From UBA9926 sp913064795 (GTDB lineage: Bacteria > Pseudomonadota > Gammaproteobacteria > Pseudomonadales > Azotimanducaceae), in contig JBJKZD010000010.1 in the NCBI GenBank assembly GCA_045560765.1, positions 702,178 through 766,177 on the forward strand: 64,000 nt of DNA, given 5' to 3'. A model generated the notes under the pieces. That model saw only the letters and a list, made by a program, of their open reading frames with translations, made no database searches and was not told the origin of the DNA. Each line of letters starts with the position of its first letter. The stretch's first letter is position 1. This document shows positions 27,217-36,947 of the stretch, one piece after another. Made by a program: the position numbers and the translations under genes.

Positions 27217-28026
27217 ATGTCAGATCATCTTCTTGAAACTCTGGTAGACGGAGTTTGCACGTTGACTATGAACCGGCCAGAGGCCCGTAATGCTATGAGC
27301 AGCAGCATGATGGCGGCGCTCAGTGAGGCTGTCCCAAGAGTGGCTGCAGACCCCGCAGTACGCTGCGTTGTGCTCACCGGGGCTGGTGGGGCTTTTTGCT
27401 CTGGCGGCGACGTGAAGGGTTTTGCCAGTGATAATGCGGGAGGAGGCCAAGGGGGTGAAGCGCCTTCCCTCGAATCGAAAGTGCACAGCCTGCGTCAAGG
27501 CATGGAGCTCTCGCGCATGTTGCATGAGATGCCAAAACCAACCCTTGCGATTATTCCTGGGCCAGCGGCCGGTGCCGGTTTATCCCTGGCGCTTGCTTGC
27601 GATCTTCGGTTTGCACTCGATACCGCGAAAATCACAACAGCATTCTCCAAGATTGGGGCATCGGGAGATTATGGTGGGTCTTACTTTTTGCCCTATTTAG
27701 TGGGTGCGGCCAAAGCTCGAGAGCTGTATTTTACGGCAGATGTCATCTCGGGCACGGAAGCACACGCCCTGGGTCTAGTGAATAAGATTGCTTCCAGTGA
27801 AACATTCGAAGCTGATTCTCAGGCCTACGCCAAGCACCTTGCAAGCCTGCCGACGGTTGCCCTCGGCTATATGAAGAAGAACCTGAATGCAGCTCAAAAT
27901 GGAAGCCTGTCCGACGTCTTTGATCATGAGGCGATGCACATGATGCGCTGTTTTATGACGGACGATCACAAGGCAGCGGTCCAAGCCTTCGTCGAAAAAC
28001 GTCCGCCGGAGTTTAACGGGCGCTAG
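27217..28026 (+). CDS. Enoyl-CoA hydratase/isomerase (crotonase) family protein
   Basis: The 269-residue protein starts at ATG 27217, eight bases after GGAG; an in-frame GTG at 27202 is less likely. Crotonase motifs are LTMNRPEARNAMS, the oxyanion-hole loop GGAFCSGGDVKGF, and GPAAGAGLSLALACDLRFA. The position of the first catalytic Glu of true hydratases is Ser (GLSLALACD), and the second is replaced in the AFSKIGASGDYGG segment, which carries the GDxGG pattern of PaaG-like isomerases. It is probably an isomerase or hydratase of an unusual acyl-CoA. It converges with the acyl-CoA dehydrogenase operon. Confidence 0.87.
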   Translation: MSDHLLETLVDGVCTLTMNRPEARNAMSSSMMAALSEAVPRVAADPAVRCVVLTGAGGAFCSGGDVKGFASDNAGGGQGGEAPSLESKVHSLRQGMELSRMLHEMPKPTLAIIPGPAAGAGLSLALACDLRFALDTAKITTAFSKIGASGDYGGSYFLPYLVGAAKARELYFTADVISGTEAHALGLVNKIASSETFEADSQAYAKHLASLPTVALGYMKKNLNAAQNGSLSDVFDHEAMHMMRCFMTDDHKAAVQAFVEKRPPEFNGR

Positions 28027-28073
28027 CGGGTTAGAACGATTGGCTTATCGGGTCGATAACGAGACGATGAAAA

Positions 28074-28099
28074 CCCCTGCTCGCGTTCGCTAGCAGGGG
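28074..28099 (-). terminator. Probable terminator of the acyl-CoA dehydrogenase operon
   Basis: Read on the minus strand, CCCCTGCT and AGCAGGGG form an eight-base stem with a ten-base loop, followed by TTTT. The stem could also serve the convergent crotonase gene. Confidence 0.55.
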
Positions 28100-28110
28100 G
28101 GGCAACGCGA

Positions 28111-29253
28111 CTAGGCGGCTTCGCCGATCACCATATCAGCGAGGAGGGCACGTTGATATTTTGCATCTCCGAGCATAACTTGGCTGTGCATTTGACGCTT
28201 GAAAAACAGATGAACATAGCATTCCCAGGTAAAGCCGATCCCGCCATGAAATTGCACCGCTCTGCTACTACTGAAAACGGCCATATCGCTCGCTTCAGAT
28301 TTGGCCATCCGCGCCAGTTTTAGCGCTTCACCGGGGTCATGATCAAAAGCGCAGGCCGCGTTGTATGTCAGCGACTTGGCATTATCAATGTTTAACATGA
28401 CATTGACCAAGGGATGCTTGACGGCCTGAAAGAAACCCAAAGGCCGCTCAAATTGAACTCGGGTTTTGGCGTATTCCACCGTGGTCTGGAGCAGCCACTC
28501 TCCGGCACCGACCATGTCGGCAGCGAGGAGAGAGAGCAGTGCGGGCATTGCGGCATCGATCGCGTTCGCACCGTTTCCAGACGTTGTCAGCCGGACGCCC
28601 TGGACATTCACAAAGTGCAAGCGTGCCTGGTCTCTAGTGAGATCGATGATTCGGTCAGCGCTGAGGCTAAGTCCAGCCGCGTCCGCATCGACGAGATATA
28701 AATCAACCCCGGCTTCGCTTCTAGCACTCACAATAAACTGCGCGCACTTTCGTGCATCTTGTACAAAAGCAGCCAGGCCATCGAGGCCGCCGTCTTTGTT
28801 GACTTGAACCGTCGTTGCCTCGCTAGACCATTGGCCGGTCTCATCGGTCATCGCAAGGGTTGTTGCTTTGCCGGCGGCGATATCAGTTAATGCCGTGGTG
28901 GCCTCAGGGGAATCGCAAGCATTGAGGACAAAGGTCGCACCGAGGGTTACGCTGAGCGGCGATGGGAAGGCAGCTCGACCGACTTCCTCAGCGAGAGCGA
29001 TGGCTGCAACCGTGGGCATACCAATGCCCCCAGCAGCCTCTGGGACACACACCGCAGTCCATCCCAGATCGACGATTTGCTGCCAAAGACCTTGGTCCCA
29101 GACGCACTCATTCGGGCGTTCGATGTGATAGTCGTCGGCAACAAGTCGGTGAAGCTTATCGCTTGAGCAGTGGTCGGCGAGAAATTTCCGTGCGGAATCC
29201 CGCAGCATGACTTCGTCCTCGCCAAAACCAAAATTTTTGGGCTGTTCAGCCAT
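28111..29253 (-). CDS. Acyl-CoA dehydrogenase family protein (second of a pair)
   Basis: The 380-residue flavoprotein has the N-terminal helical domain (DEVMLRDSARKFLADHC), the middle domain and a C-terminal four-helix domain with RVQFERPLGFFQAVKHPL and SRAVQFHGGIGFTWECYVHLF. The middle domain diverges from classic family members, with few recognisable FAD-binding motifs. It starts nine bases after the stop of the upstream dehydrogenase, and its AGGAG ribosome site adjoins that stop, so the two are co-transcribed and probably assemble together. Paired dehydrogenases like this form heterotetramers in actinobacterial sterol catabolism (FadE/ChsE pairs), where the second subunit is FAD-poor. Confidence 0.88.
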   Translation of the reverse strand: MAEQPKNFGFGEDEVMLRDSARKFLADHCSSDKLHRLVADDYHIERPNECVWDQGLWQQIVDLGWTAVCVPEAAGGIGMPTVAAIALAEEVGRAAFPSPLSVTLGATFVLNACDSPEATTALTDIAAGKATTLAMTDETGQWSSEATTVQVNKDGGLDGLAAFVQDARKCAQFIVSARSEAGVDLYLVDADAAGLSLSADRIIDLTRDQARLHFVNVQGVRLTTSGNGANAIDAAMPALLSLLAADMVGAGEWLLQTTVEYAKTRVQFERPLGFFQAVKHPLVNVMLNIDNAKSLTYNAACAFDHDPGEALKLARMAKSEASDMAVFSSSRAVQFHGGIGFTWECYVHLFFKRQMHSQVMLGDAKYQRALLADMVIGEAA

Positions 29254-29262
29254 GATCGACTC

Positions 29263-30507
29263 CTATTTAGATTTCGGCAGGCCGAGCACACGCTCGCCGA
29301 GAATGTTACGTTGAACTTCATTAGCGCCAGCGGCAATCGTGACACCGAAGCTATTCATGTAAGCCAGTGGCCACTGCCCACCCGCGGGTGCGTTGTCGTC
29401 ATTGACGTACAAGGTGCTTGCTGCACCTTCGATGCGGTAGGCGACTTCGGCAAGATCCTGATTGAACTCTGTGCCGACGAGCTTGCTCTGAAGCGGAATA
29501 CGCATGGGATGATCGGTCAAGGCCGGGACACCGCTTCGACGCGTATTTTGCTGCATGGCTTCACGGCGAATCATCAGTTTCATGATCTCATCGCGCAATG
29601 CAGGATCATCGGCAGCGGTTTGGCCGAGTCGTTGATGGGATTTCGCTAAATCAATCAATGAGCCGATGGATCCAACAGACACGCCGCTCTCTTCCTCAGT
29701 GGCCATGCCGCCAGAGGCTGGTGTGGTCAGGGGACCCGCGCCGCGCTCGTGGGCGAGGGTCGTCATCGCAACCTTCCAGCCAGCGCCAACGTCATCGAGT
29801 CGATACCGGTCAGGAATGACCAGGTCGTCAAACAGAACCTCGTTAAAACCCGTTTGGCCGGTCATTTTAATGAGCGGGCGAACGGTGACGCCTTTGCCGA
29901 GGGCTTCTTTGATTGGGACTACGAAGTAGGACAACCCATTGTATTTGTCCTCCTTGTCGGTTCGGCACAGCAAAATCATCCAATCGGCAAAGTGCGCAAG
30001 CGAGGTCCAAACCTTGTGGCCATTGATAACCCAGTTATCCCCATCCTTCTCGGCGAAAGTCTGCTGATTGGCAAGATCGGAGCCGGCGCCGGGCTCAGAA
30101 AAGCCCTGGCACCAAATGTGCTCTCCTGAGAAGAGTTTGGGCAGGAGTTCTGCCTTCACTTCGTCTTGAGCATGAAAGAAGATGGTCGGCGCTGCCATAC
30201 CCATGCCAATGATGTTGGGCAAATAAGGTGTTTTGGCGCGCTGCATTTCCTGATTGGCAATACTCTGGCACTGATCCATGCCGCCGCCGCCAACTTCCGT
30301 GGGGTAGTCGCAGCCAATCATGCCGGCATCAAATGCGGATTTTTGCCACTGTTGTAGCCAAGCCATTGCCGCCGGGTCACTGAGTTCGAGTGCGCCCTGG
30401 GGAATACTCACCGGTGGACGACCGGGATGATTTTCGGATAGCCAAGTTTGACATTGAGCTCTAAACGCAGCCTGCTCGGGGCTGTCTTTGCGTTCGGATT
30501 CAGACAT
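29263..30507 (-). CDS. Acyl-CoA dehydrogenase family protein (first of a pair)
   Basis: The 414-residue form begins at the ATG at 30507 (MSESERKDSPEQ), preceded by GAGGAAAAC; 30 extra in-frame residues upstream look non-coding. The protein contains QGFSEPGAGSDLA and the following W..NGHKVWTS, the FAD and substrate region of the family, and ends IAAGANEVQRNILGERVLGLP, the FAD-contacting C-terminal motif. It introduces a 2,3-double bond in an acyl-CoA, passing electrons to ETF. It is the leading gene of a two-gene operon and is divergent from the AttH/CrtC-like gene at 31053. Confidence 0.92.
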   Translation of the reverse strand: MSESERKDSPEQAAFRAQCQTWLSENHPGRPPVSIPQGALELSDPAAMAWLQQWQKSAFDAGMIGCDYPTEVGGGGMDQCQSIANQEMQRAKTPYLPNIIGMGMAAPTIFFHAQDEVKAELLPKLFSGEHIWCQGFSEPGAGSDLANQQTFAEKDGDNWVINGHKVWTSLAHFADWMILLCRTDKEDKYNGLSYFVVPIKEALGKGVTVRPLIKMTGQTGFNEVLFDDLVIPDRYRLDDVGAGWKVAMTTLAHERGAGPLTTPASGGMATEEESGVSVGSIGSLIDLAKSHQRLGQTAADDPALRDEIMKLMIRREAMQQNTRRSGVPALTDHPMRIPLQSKLVGTEFNQDLAEVAYRIEGAASTLYVNDDNAPAGGQWPLAYMNSFGVTIAAGANEVQRNILGERVLGLPKSK

Positions 30508-31052
30508 TGTGTTTTCCTCTAAAGCGTTTTTTCCAAAGGGTGTTGCCGACGAAGTATTGTAACGGACTGTTTGGGTTAGGGTCACTGGATCAATCAACGC
30601 TATGAGGCGTCATAGTTGAGCTTAGGGATAACGGCCGTTAACGGTCAGCAGGTCGTTGGCCCTCAGTCTTGGGGTGGCGCTCTGAATCTTTGCTGGCCGG
30701 GCGCAACCGGCGGATAAAACCAAGTGTAAGCGCCTCCCTTGCCCGGCGTTGTCGTCGCTTTTCTTGGGGGAGGTCTTGCTGGTGATACCACACGCTCATG
30801 ATTGATCTGTGGGCGCCAGATTTGAGCCAGAGATCAGCGCTCCGTGTGCCCCTGAAACAGTTTGCAGCGTGGGCTGGATGTACCCTTTGTCAAAGCGACT
30901 CGCTATCGGTATGTAGTAATGGACTGCCTGACGGTGATGATGCGATGAAATTTTGAGGAGGCTGGAAAGGAGAGCAAAAACCGCGTAGCTTGGAGGATCG
31001 AGCAGTTGCTTTTGGGGACTGCAAATCCCGGATGAATAGGAGATCAATAGCA
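30508..31052. promoter_or_regulatory. Divergent intergenic region between the acyl-CoA dehydrogenase operon and the AttH/CrtC-like gene
   Basis: About 545 bases separate two outward-facing units, so both promoters must lie here. I could not assign a clear -35/-10 pair or operator. No credible ORF is present. Confidence 0.45.
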
Positions 31053-32012
31053 ATGGTCAGTATTATTGGTAATCTTAAGCCCGAAGATGACTACACCCAT
31101 GAACTGGGCCCTGAGCCTAATTTCAATGAATCGGTGTATTTCAATTTCTTCGACCCTAGCCAGAATCGAGGCGGGTTTGTCCGGATCGGCAATCGCGCCA
31201 ACGAAGGCTATGCCGAAATGACGGTCATTGTCTGGAATCCTGACGGCTCGGCTTATTTTAATTATGCCAAACCGGATATTACCCATAATGATGCTTGGGA
31301 TGCCGGGGGGCTTTCGATCGAGATTGTAAAGCCCGCCGAGCGCGTGAAGACCCGTTATGAGGGCAAGGCTTTGTTCATGGCGAATCCCCTTGATATGCAA
31401 GATCCAGGTAAAGCGTTTAAAAGTAACCCACGGGAAAAGTTAGTCATTGATCTTGAGCACACAGCGGTCGGCCCGCTCTATGGCCATGTGGGTGAACCCG
31501 GCGATGGTAATGAATTCGCCCGTTCGCACACCGAGCAGCATATGCGGGTGAGCGGGCAACTCACGTTAGGAGATGGAGCGCCGATTGCGTTCTCGGGCTG
31601 GGGATTGCGAGATCACTCTTGGGGTCCGCGGTTTTGGCAGGCCACCCCCTCTTATCGTTGGCTGACAGGTAATTTTGGGGATGACCTCGGTATGATTGTC
31701 ACCACCAACGGGGACGGGATCGGGCGAGGCCTTTTTCAAACTGGAGATGCGCTGCTGCGGATTGAGTCGGCCCAGATTCTGACGGAGTATCGACCTGGGA
31801 CGCAATTTCACAATCGGCTAACCGTAGACTGCATACTCGAGGATGGAACTGAGCGACAGATTACAGGGCAGGTGATGGGTTATATCCCGCTCAGAAACCG
31901 TCGAGGGGGTCAGAATACCCATGTCGGAGAGGGCATGACCCAGTACACACTGGATGATGGACGGATTGGCTATGGTCTCAGCGAGTACCTGAATCAGCCC
32001 AAAGAAGCCTAG
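31053..32012 (+). CDS. AttH/CrtC-like (lipocalin-type double barrel) protein of unknown function
   Basis: The 319-residue form starts at ATG 31053 with AGGAG ten bases upstream; longer in-frame starts (TTG 30990, ATG 31032) have less support. Features are FNESVYFNFFD near 22, repeated beta-strand segments, and AFSGWGLRDHSWGPRFW around 175-191. That RDHSWG pattern recurs in AttH and hydroxyneurosporene-synthase-like proteins, which fold as two lipocalin barrels and bind hydrophobic isoprenoid or steroid-like ligands. No signal peptide is visible. Its divergence from an acyl-CoA dehydrogenase pair suggests a role in hydrophobic-substrate catabolism. Fold assignment is moderate, function unknown. 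Confidence 0.65.
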   Translation: MVSIIGNLKPEDDYTHELGPEPNFNESVYFNFFDPSQNRGGFVRIGNRANEGYAEMTVIVWNPDGSAYFNYAKPDITHNDAWDAGGLSIEIVKPAERVKTRYEGKALFMANPLDMQDPGKAFKSNPREKLVIDLEHTAVGPLYGHVGEPGDGNEFARSHTEQHMRVSGQLTLGDGAPIAFSGWGLRDHSWGPRFWQATPSYRWLTGNFGDDLGMIVTTNGDGIGRGLFQTGDALLRIESAQILTEYRPGTQFHNRLTVDCILEDGTERQITGQVMGYIPLRNRRGGQNTHVGEGMTQYTLDDGRIGYGLSEYLNQPKEA

Positions 32013-32073
32013 CTCTTTGATTCGCCGAAGCGATAGCCGTCGGCGATGAGTCGATCCTTCGCGCTGCGGAGGC

Positions 32074-32110
32074 AAAAAAAACCGCACAATCGTTGTGCGG
32101 TTTTTATTTT
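32074..32110. terminator. Bidirectional rho-independent terminator
   Basis: ACCGCACAA (32081-32089) pairs with TTGTGCGGT (32093-32101) around TCG. A-rich and T-rich flanks give a T-run on both strands, so it can end both the 31053 gene and the convergent receptor gene at 32186. Confidence 0.92.
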
Positions 32111-32185
32111 AGGCCCAGGGCAATAAGGGGCCCAGCGGTCTAGAGGCTATGAGGCATCGCTGCCTCAAAGCCCGCACCGGTTTGA

Positions 32186-34573
32186 TCAATCAAACTTCTG
32201 GCGGAACCTTAGCCCAATGGTTCTTGGTCTGTTCGTTGTCTCTCTCTGATCGTAAGTCGCGCCGTTAATGAAGACTTGACCGCGCTCGTCAGTGAAGTTT
32301 TTAACGAACAATTCCGCTGACCAACTATCTTGCTCGATGCCAAACGCAAGGTTACCAACCTGGTAATCAGATTGTTTCTTACGGGTCCGAGTCACCGGGT
32401 CCACATCGTAGAGCAGATTGTATGAGTCACCGACAGAAGTATAGGATCCTTGCGCAAATGCGGCCATTCCCATGATTTCGAAGTTATAGCGACTCGAGAG
32501 ATTCCACTTAAGGTCAGGAACCCTAGGAAGATCAGCTCCGGATTCCGCTTTCAACGAGGTTCCGATGTAGTAGTCCTCGGTCAATTGGCTGTCGATACTC
32601 GACAGACCAAAATTGATATCCCAGTTCTCGTTAATCAGGAACGAACCCTCAATTTCGAGACCGTCACTCTCCGCGTTACCGACGTTGTCGGTCAAGGTCA
32701 GGACCGAGACGGTGGTATCGATTTTCGACAGCTGGAAATCATCCCACTCCTGCGTGTAATACGCGGCATTCAGGCGGAGCCGTCCGTCAACAAACGTTCC
32801 TTTCATGCCAAGTTCATAGCTGGTTAGAATGTCGGCCTGATAGGCGCCCGCAATAGCGGTGACACTCAAACGGTTCAATCCCCCGGGACGATAGCCCTCG
32901 GAATAAGTACCGTATACGAGCAAGTCATCATTCACCGACCAGGAGACATTGAACTTGTGAACGCTCTTTGACTCATCAATGGTCAAATCGTTGTTGAATT
33001 CCGGATTGCCCCGGGGACCATAGCGGCTTGGCCACCAGAATGTGCCTGAGAAGCCCAACAAGGATGATTCATAGTCGAAGTACCGCGTGCTATAGGATGC
33101 TGAGACATTGTCCGTGATGTCCAGAGCGATCTCGCCAAAGAAAGCGGTCTCTTTGTTGGATCTCAACTGATCTGTTGTCCAATAGATATCAGGCCCTTCG
33201 ACGTAAGCTGGAACATCGAGTCCGGTTTTGGAGACATCCGTATCTACAAGTCCCAGAACGTGCCAATCGAGGTCAAAATCATGGCTGGCTTCCTCATAAA
33301 ATGCCCCAACGATCCATCTGATACGTTGGTCTTGGGCGGATACCAATCGGATTTCATGGTTTTCCCTCGCCCATTCTTGATCACCCGTATAGAGCAATGT
33401 CGGATCTGAACAGACTCCGAACCGTGCGATGTAGCAAGCGTAATAGCTTACGACGTAACCGGGTGAGCCATTACTGGGGTCAGAATACAGAGAGTAGTCT
33501 GCATTTTGATAGGATTCGCGATCGAGGTCGGAATAAGCATAAGTCAGCGACATGTCGTTGATTTTACCTTCAACGACCAGCGCTGTTTGTGTCCACTCGT
33601 CGTCATTAGTGTCGGGTTGAAACCTGACAACCTCTAGATCGCCGACATCCGTTGGATCATGATCCCAAACGCCTTTAGCCTCGAGTTCTTGACGCATGAC
33701 ACTGGCCGTTACGGTCCAATTTTCATTAAGGTCAACTCGGAGAGCTGCTCGGCCACCTGTCGTCTCTGCCGTATTAAAGTCTTTTTTGACGTAGTCTGCA
33801 TTATCAATTGTTTGGTCAGCTGCCAGCGCCATAAGATCGGGATCCCCTCCCGCTTGCCATCCATCGCGGATACCCGACAAGTCAAAAGTGTGGGTGCCAG
33901 GAACGTTATCAATAAACCCTGCTTCGTCTTTGCGATAGCCGACGAGGCGAATAGCCGCCGTGTCACCAATGGGGATATTCACAAAGCCCTCAAGGACATT
34001 ACCTGTATCGCCTTTGGCAACCGAATTAAACTCGACATCGTAGCCAGCAGAGAACACACCAGGCGTGGGCTTGTTGGTGATGAACCGAATGCTACCTGCC
34101 TGTGAGTTAGCACCGTAAAGGGTTCCCTGAGGTCCAGCGAGGGTTTCGATTCGGGCGACATCATAGATATGTGGGTTTAAAAAAGAACCAACAGCGGTAA
34201 CAGGCTGTTCGTCCATATAGACGGCGACATTGGGTGACGCGCCGAGGAGACTTTCGCCGCCACTCGAGATACCCCGCATATAAACGTTGCCCGTACCTGG
34301 CCCCAGCGTGACGTAATTCAATGAGGCAATGAGATGGGCGAAGTCTTCTAAATCGCCAACGCCGTTATTTTCGAGTTCACCTTCACCCAGCACATCGATG
34401 CTGATGGGGACATCCTGGACACTCTCGTTGCGGCGGGTTGCCGAAACGATGATCTCTTCGATGGCCATCTGCTCTTGCGCAAGCGCGATTTGGCCCCCGG
34501 TTGCAGTCACCGCGATCGCAAGTGCGAGCGGCTTTACAATAAATTTCGGGTTATTTTTGATGTGTTTAGTCAT
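32186..34573 (-). CDS. TonB-dependent outer-membrane receptor (795 aa)
   Basis: Signal peptide (cleavage near ALAQE), TonB box AIEEIIVSATRRNESVQDVP and a plug domain with ARIETLAGPQGTLYGANSQAG are followed by a 22-strand-type barrel with YELGMKGTFVDGRLRLNAAYY and the terminal strand TIGLRFRQKFD. An AAGGTG ribosome site precedes the ATG. This is the sphingomonad/marine group of receptors whose few known members import large hydrophobic or aromatic compounds. It is downstream of the TPR-sulfotransferase on the same strand but separated by 212 bases, so it probably has its own promoter. Confidence 0.93.
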   Translation of the reverse strand: MTKHIKNNPKFIVKPLALAIAVTATGGQIALAQEQMAIEEIIVSATRRNESVQDVPISIDVLGEGELENNGVGDLEDFAHLIASLNYVTLGPGTGNVYMRGISSGGESLLGASPNVAVYMDEQPVTAVGSFLNPHIYDVARIETLAGPQGTLYGANSQAGSIRFITNKPTPGVFSAGYDVEFNSVAKGDTGNVLEGFVNIPIGDTAAIRLVGYRKDEAGFIDNVPGTHTFDLSGIRDGWQAGGDPDLMALAADQTIDNADYVKKDFNTAETTGGRAALRVDLNENWTVTASVMRQELEAKGVWDHDPTDVGDLEVVRFQPDTNDDEWTQTALVVEGKINDMSLTYAYSDLDRESYQNADYSLYSDPSNGSPGYVVSYYACYIARFGVCSDPTLLYTGDQEWARENHEIRLVSAQDQRIRWIVGAFYEEASHDFDLDWHVLGLVDTDVSKTGLDVPAYVEGPDIYWTTDQLRSNKETAFFGEIALDITDNVSASYSTRYFDYESSLLGFSGTFWWPSRYGPRGNPEFNNDLTIDESKSVHKFNVSWSVNDDLLVYGTYSEGYRPGGLNRLSVTAIAGAYQADILTSYELGMKGTFVDGRLRLNAAYYTQEWDDFQLSKIDTTVSVLTLTDNVGNAESDGLEIEGSFLINENWDINFGLSSIDSQLTEDYYIGTSLKAESGADLPRVPDLKWNLSSRYNFEIMGMAAFAQGSYTSVGDSYNLLYDVDPVTRTRKKQSDYQVGNLAFGIEQDSWSAELFVKNFTDERGQVFINGATYDQRETTNRPRTIGLRFRQKFD

Positions 34574-34785
34574 CTATTCACCTTAGATTTTATTATCGTA
34601 GTGTTTTGGTTTTATTGATCTTATAAAGACGAACAATGGAGGAGGCCATACTGCTCAATGCAAGCACTTGCTCCTTCAGTGATCAGGCTATCATTGCATG
34701 CCTTACCTTAAGAGACAAATCGAGGCAGACTTGAGCGGGTGTAAACGGCCGATGGCAAATAGCGATAGCAAAGGTGGGACCCGCT

Positions 34786-36789
34786 TTAGATCGCCTCGTG
34801 CTGGCTAATCCAAGGCGCAAGCTTGATTTTCATGGTGTCAAGATGCGTTTCATAGTGTCGCCACTGATCAACAGCTCCGGAATAAATGGGTTGCCTGACT
34901 TGCTCTGAGCTAGCGGTGCGAACCGCGCGCTGTGTATCAAAAAAGGATAAGCAGCCCGTCTCAAATGGAAGTTCGCAATGGTCCAAGAGGCGCCGAACCT
35001 CGGCCTCAACGTTCTCGATCACACGCTCGTACTTAACTCGTAGCACTTTGTCAGGCAGAACCTCGTCCCAGTGCGCCATCAGCCGAGCATAATCGTTGAA
35101 ATACTCCGCAATGTTGGTCTGGCCATAAGTGAAGGCCTGGCCGGCTGCGAACAACTGTTTATAGCCGCTAAAGCAAGTTGCCATTGGATGCCTGCGCGCA
35201 TCGATGATTTTTGCATTTGGGAGGATGCGGTTAATTAATGCGACATGCTGAAAGTTGTTGGGCATCTTATCAATAAAATAGGGCGCTCCCTGACGTTGAA
35301 TGCGCGTTCGCTCAAGATACTCGGCGCCTAGGTCCCGACATTCCTTTGGGGTCAAATCGAACAAAATCTCCGGATACAGTGAGACATCATCTCGGTTGCG
35401 CTTACCGCCGAGACGACGAGCGATCGCGATCATTTCGCGCAGTTCTGAGGTGCCATCCACCTGCGAATGACTCGCTAGAATTTGTTCTAGTAAGGTCGAG
35501 CCGGAACGAGGTAGTCCGACGATAAAAATGGGATCAGGCGATGTGTCTCCGGGTGCGCCTACATCCCGAAGCTTATCGGCGGTGCAGCTTGAAATCAGCT
35601 TATTGGTCTCTTCGGTGGTATGCCTTGCTTGATAGCCTTCCTGTTCTTTTTTTCGGTTGTTACCGAGTGCGTAGTACTTAAAAGATGCATCAAATGCCAT
35701 TCTGTCCTCAAGGGCTTTGCCGAGTGCGAAGCAAAGGTGAAAGTAGTCGCTATTGGTGGTCTCGTGGCTGGCAATGATCTGCTCCATTTGCGCTACTTCT
35801 TCGTCCTCAAATCGGAACGTCTTTAAATTGGCAAGGTTCCAGTAGGTTTCGCCCAAGTCAGGTTTGACTTCGATGGCTCGACGATAAGACGTTATGGCGT
35901 CTTTTTGACGACCCACGGTCTTGAGTGCGTGGCCATGGCTATTGTGAAGCTGCGCGTGCATCGGGAAGCGCGCTGTCAACACTCGATAGCGTTCAATCGC
36001 GGCTTCATAATGACCAATCATTACTTCAATGGATGCGGCCAAGATGCTGTGAGAAAAATTTTGTGGGTCTACTTTTTCCAGATATTGGATCTCAGAAAGA
36101 GCCTGCTCATATTTTTGGGCTTCGCTCAGCGCACTCGCATAGGTATTTCGTGCCAAATGAAAGTCCGGTGCCAAGCGCAGGCAATCCTCGAGTAATATTT
36201 CTGGGTCGCCCTTGATGCCCAGCCTTACCCCAATTTCTGCAAGGAGCCGGATCACTGCGACGTCCGTTGGATTCCGCTTGAGATAGTCCCTGCAGATGCC
36301 CTCGGCCATGCCGTAGTGCTCTTGCTGGACAAGATCTAAGGCTTTAATGATGGCTGGATGTGTGTGGGTGCCAGCGAGCGCTTGACGAATCGCATGTGCG
36401 GCTTCTTCAGCCTCTCCCTCACTGTGCAAGGACTCGCCCAGTAACCGCCAGCTGCTCGCAAGCTTCGGATCTAGCTTGACTGCATTTCGCAGTGCGGCAA
36501 TCGCGTCATCGACGCGGCCAACGGCATGCAGCGCGTGGCCGAGCTCCTGATGGATGACTGCGACGGATTGGGTACCTTGGACAAGGGCTTCAAGCAAGGT
36601 CACCGCTTCGGAGTGGCGTCCGAGCTGGCGAAGAATAACGGCTCTGAGGTAATTGCTTTTGGCGTCTCGGGGATGGACCGAGAGAATGGCATCCACTTGT
36701 TCAAGCGCAAGATCGAAGTTGCGATCGTTGAGGAGCCTTTGAGCCTGATCAAATGCCGCTTGATAAGCGCCGGTGTCCTCGTTGGTCAT
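34786..36789 (-). CDS. TPR-repeat sulfotransferase family protein
   Basis: The 667-residue protein has about ten tetratricopeptide repeats over residues 5-330 (for example AVTLLEALVQGTQSVAVIHQ, AIAALRNAVKLDPKLASSWR). A C-terminal sulfotransferase domain begins with IFIVGLPRSGSTLLEQILAS near 420-440, which carries the PAPS 5-prime-phosphosulfate loop. Later IDKMPNNFQHVALINRILPN and DARRHPMATCFSGYKQLF supply the 3-prime-phosphate binding region. No signal peptide is visible, so it is cytoplasmic. Such fusions occur widely in proteobacteria; the acceptor (a protein or glycan) is not known. The start has no strong ribosome site. Confidence 0.9.
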   Translation of the reverse strand: MTNEDTGAYQAAFDQAQRLLNDRNFDLALEQVDAILSVHPRDAKSNYLRAVILRQLGRHSEAVTLLEALVQGTQSVAVIHQELGHALHAVGRVDDAIAALRNAVKLDPKLASSWRLLGESLHSEGEAEEAAHAIRQALAGTHTHPAIIKALDLVQQEHYGMAEGICRDYLKRNPTDVAVIRLLAEIGVRLGIKGDPEILLEDCLRLAPDFHLARNTYASALSEAQKYEQALSEIQYLEKVDPQNFSHSILAASIEVMIGHYEAAIERYRVLTARFPMHAQLHNSHGHALKTVGRQKDAITSYRRAIEVKPDLGETYWNLANLKTFRFEDEEVAQMEQIIASHETTNSDYFHLCFALGKALEDRMAFDASFKYYALGNNRKKEQEGYQARHTTEETNKLISSCTADKLRDVGAPGDTSPDPIFIVGLPRSGSTLLEQILASHSQVDGTSELREMIAIARRLGGKRNRDDVSLYPEILFDLTPKECRDLGAEYLERTRIQRQGAPYFIDKMPNNFQHVALINRILPNAKIIDARRHPMATCFSGYKQLFAAGQAFTYGQTNIAEYFNDYARLMAHWDEVLPDKVLRVKYERVIENVEAEVRRLLDHCELPFETGCLSFFDTQRAVRTASSEQVRQPIYSGAVDQWRHYETHLDTMKIKLAPWISQHEAI

Positions 36790-36947
36790 AGGCAGTGTGA
36801 TGTCGATTAGGTTTAAGACAGTGTCTCATTTTTACACCGGCTTGTCCTGATGTTGTTTGTCGCTTAGATAGTGTTTGTTGATTAAAAGATGTTATTTCTC
36901 GCCGAAAACATGCTATCAATCCGGTTTTACGAACAGAGGTAACACGA

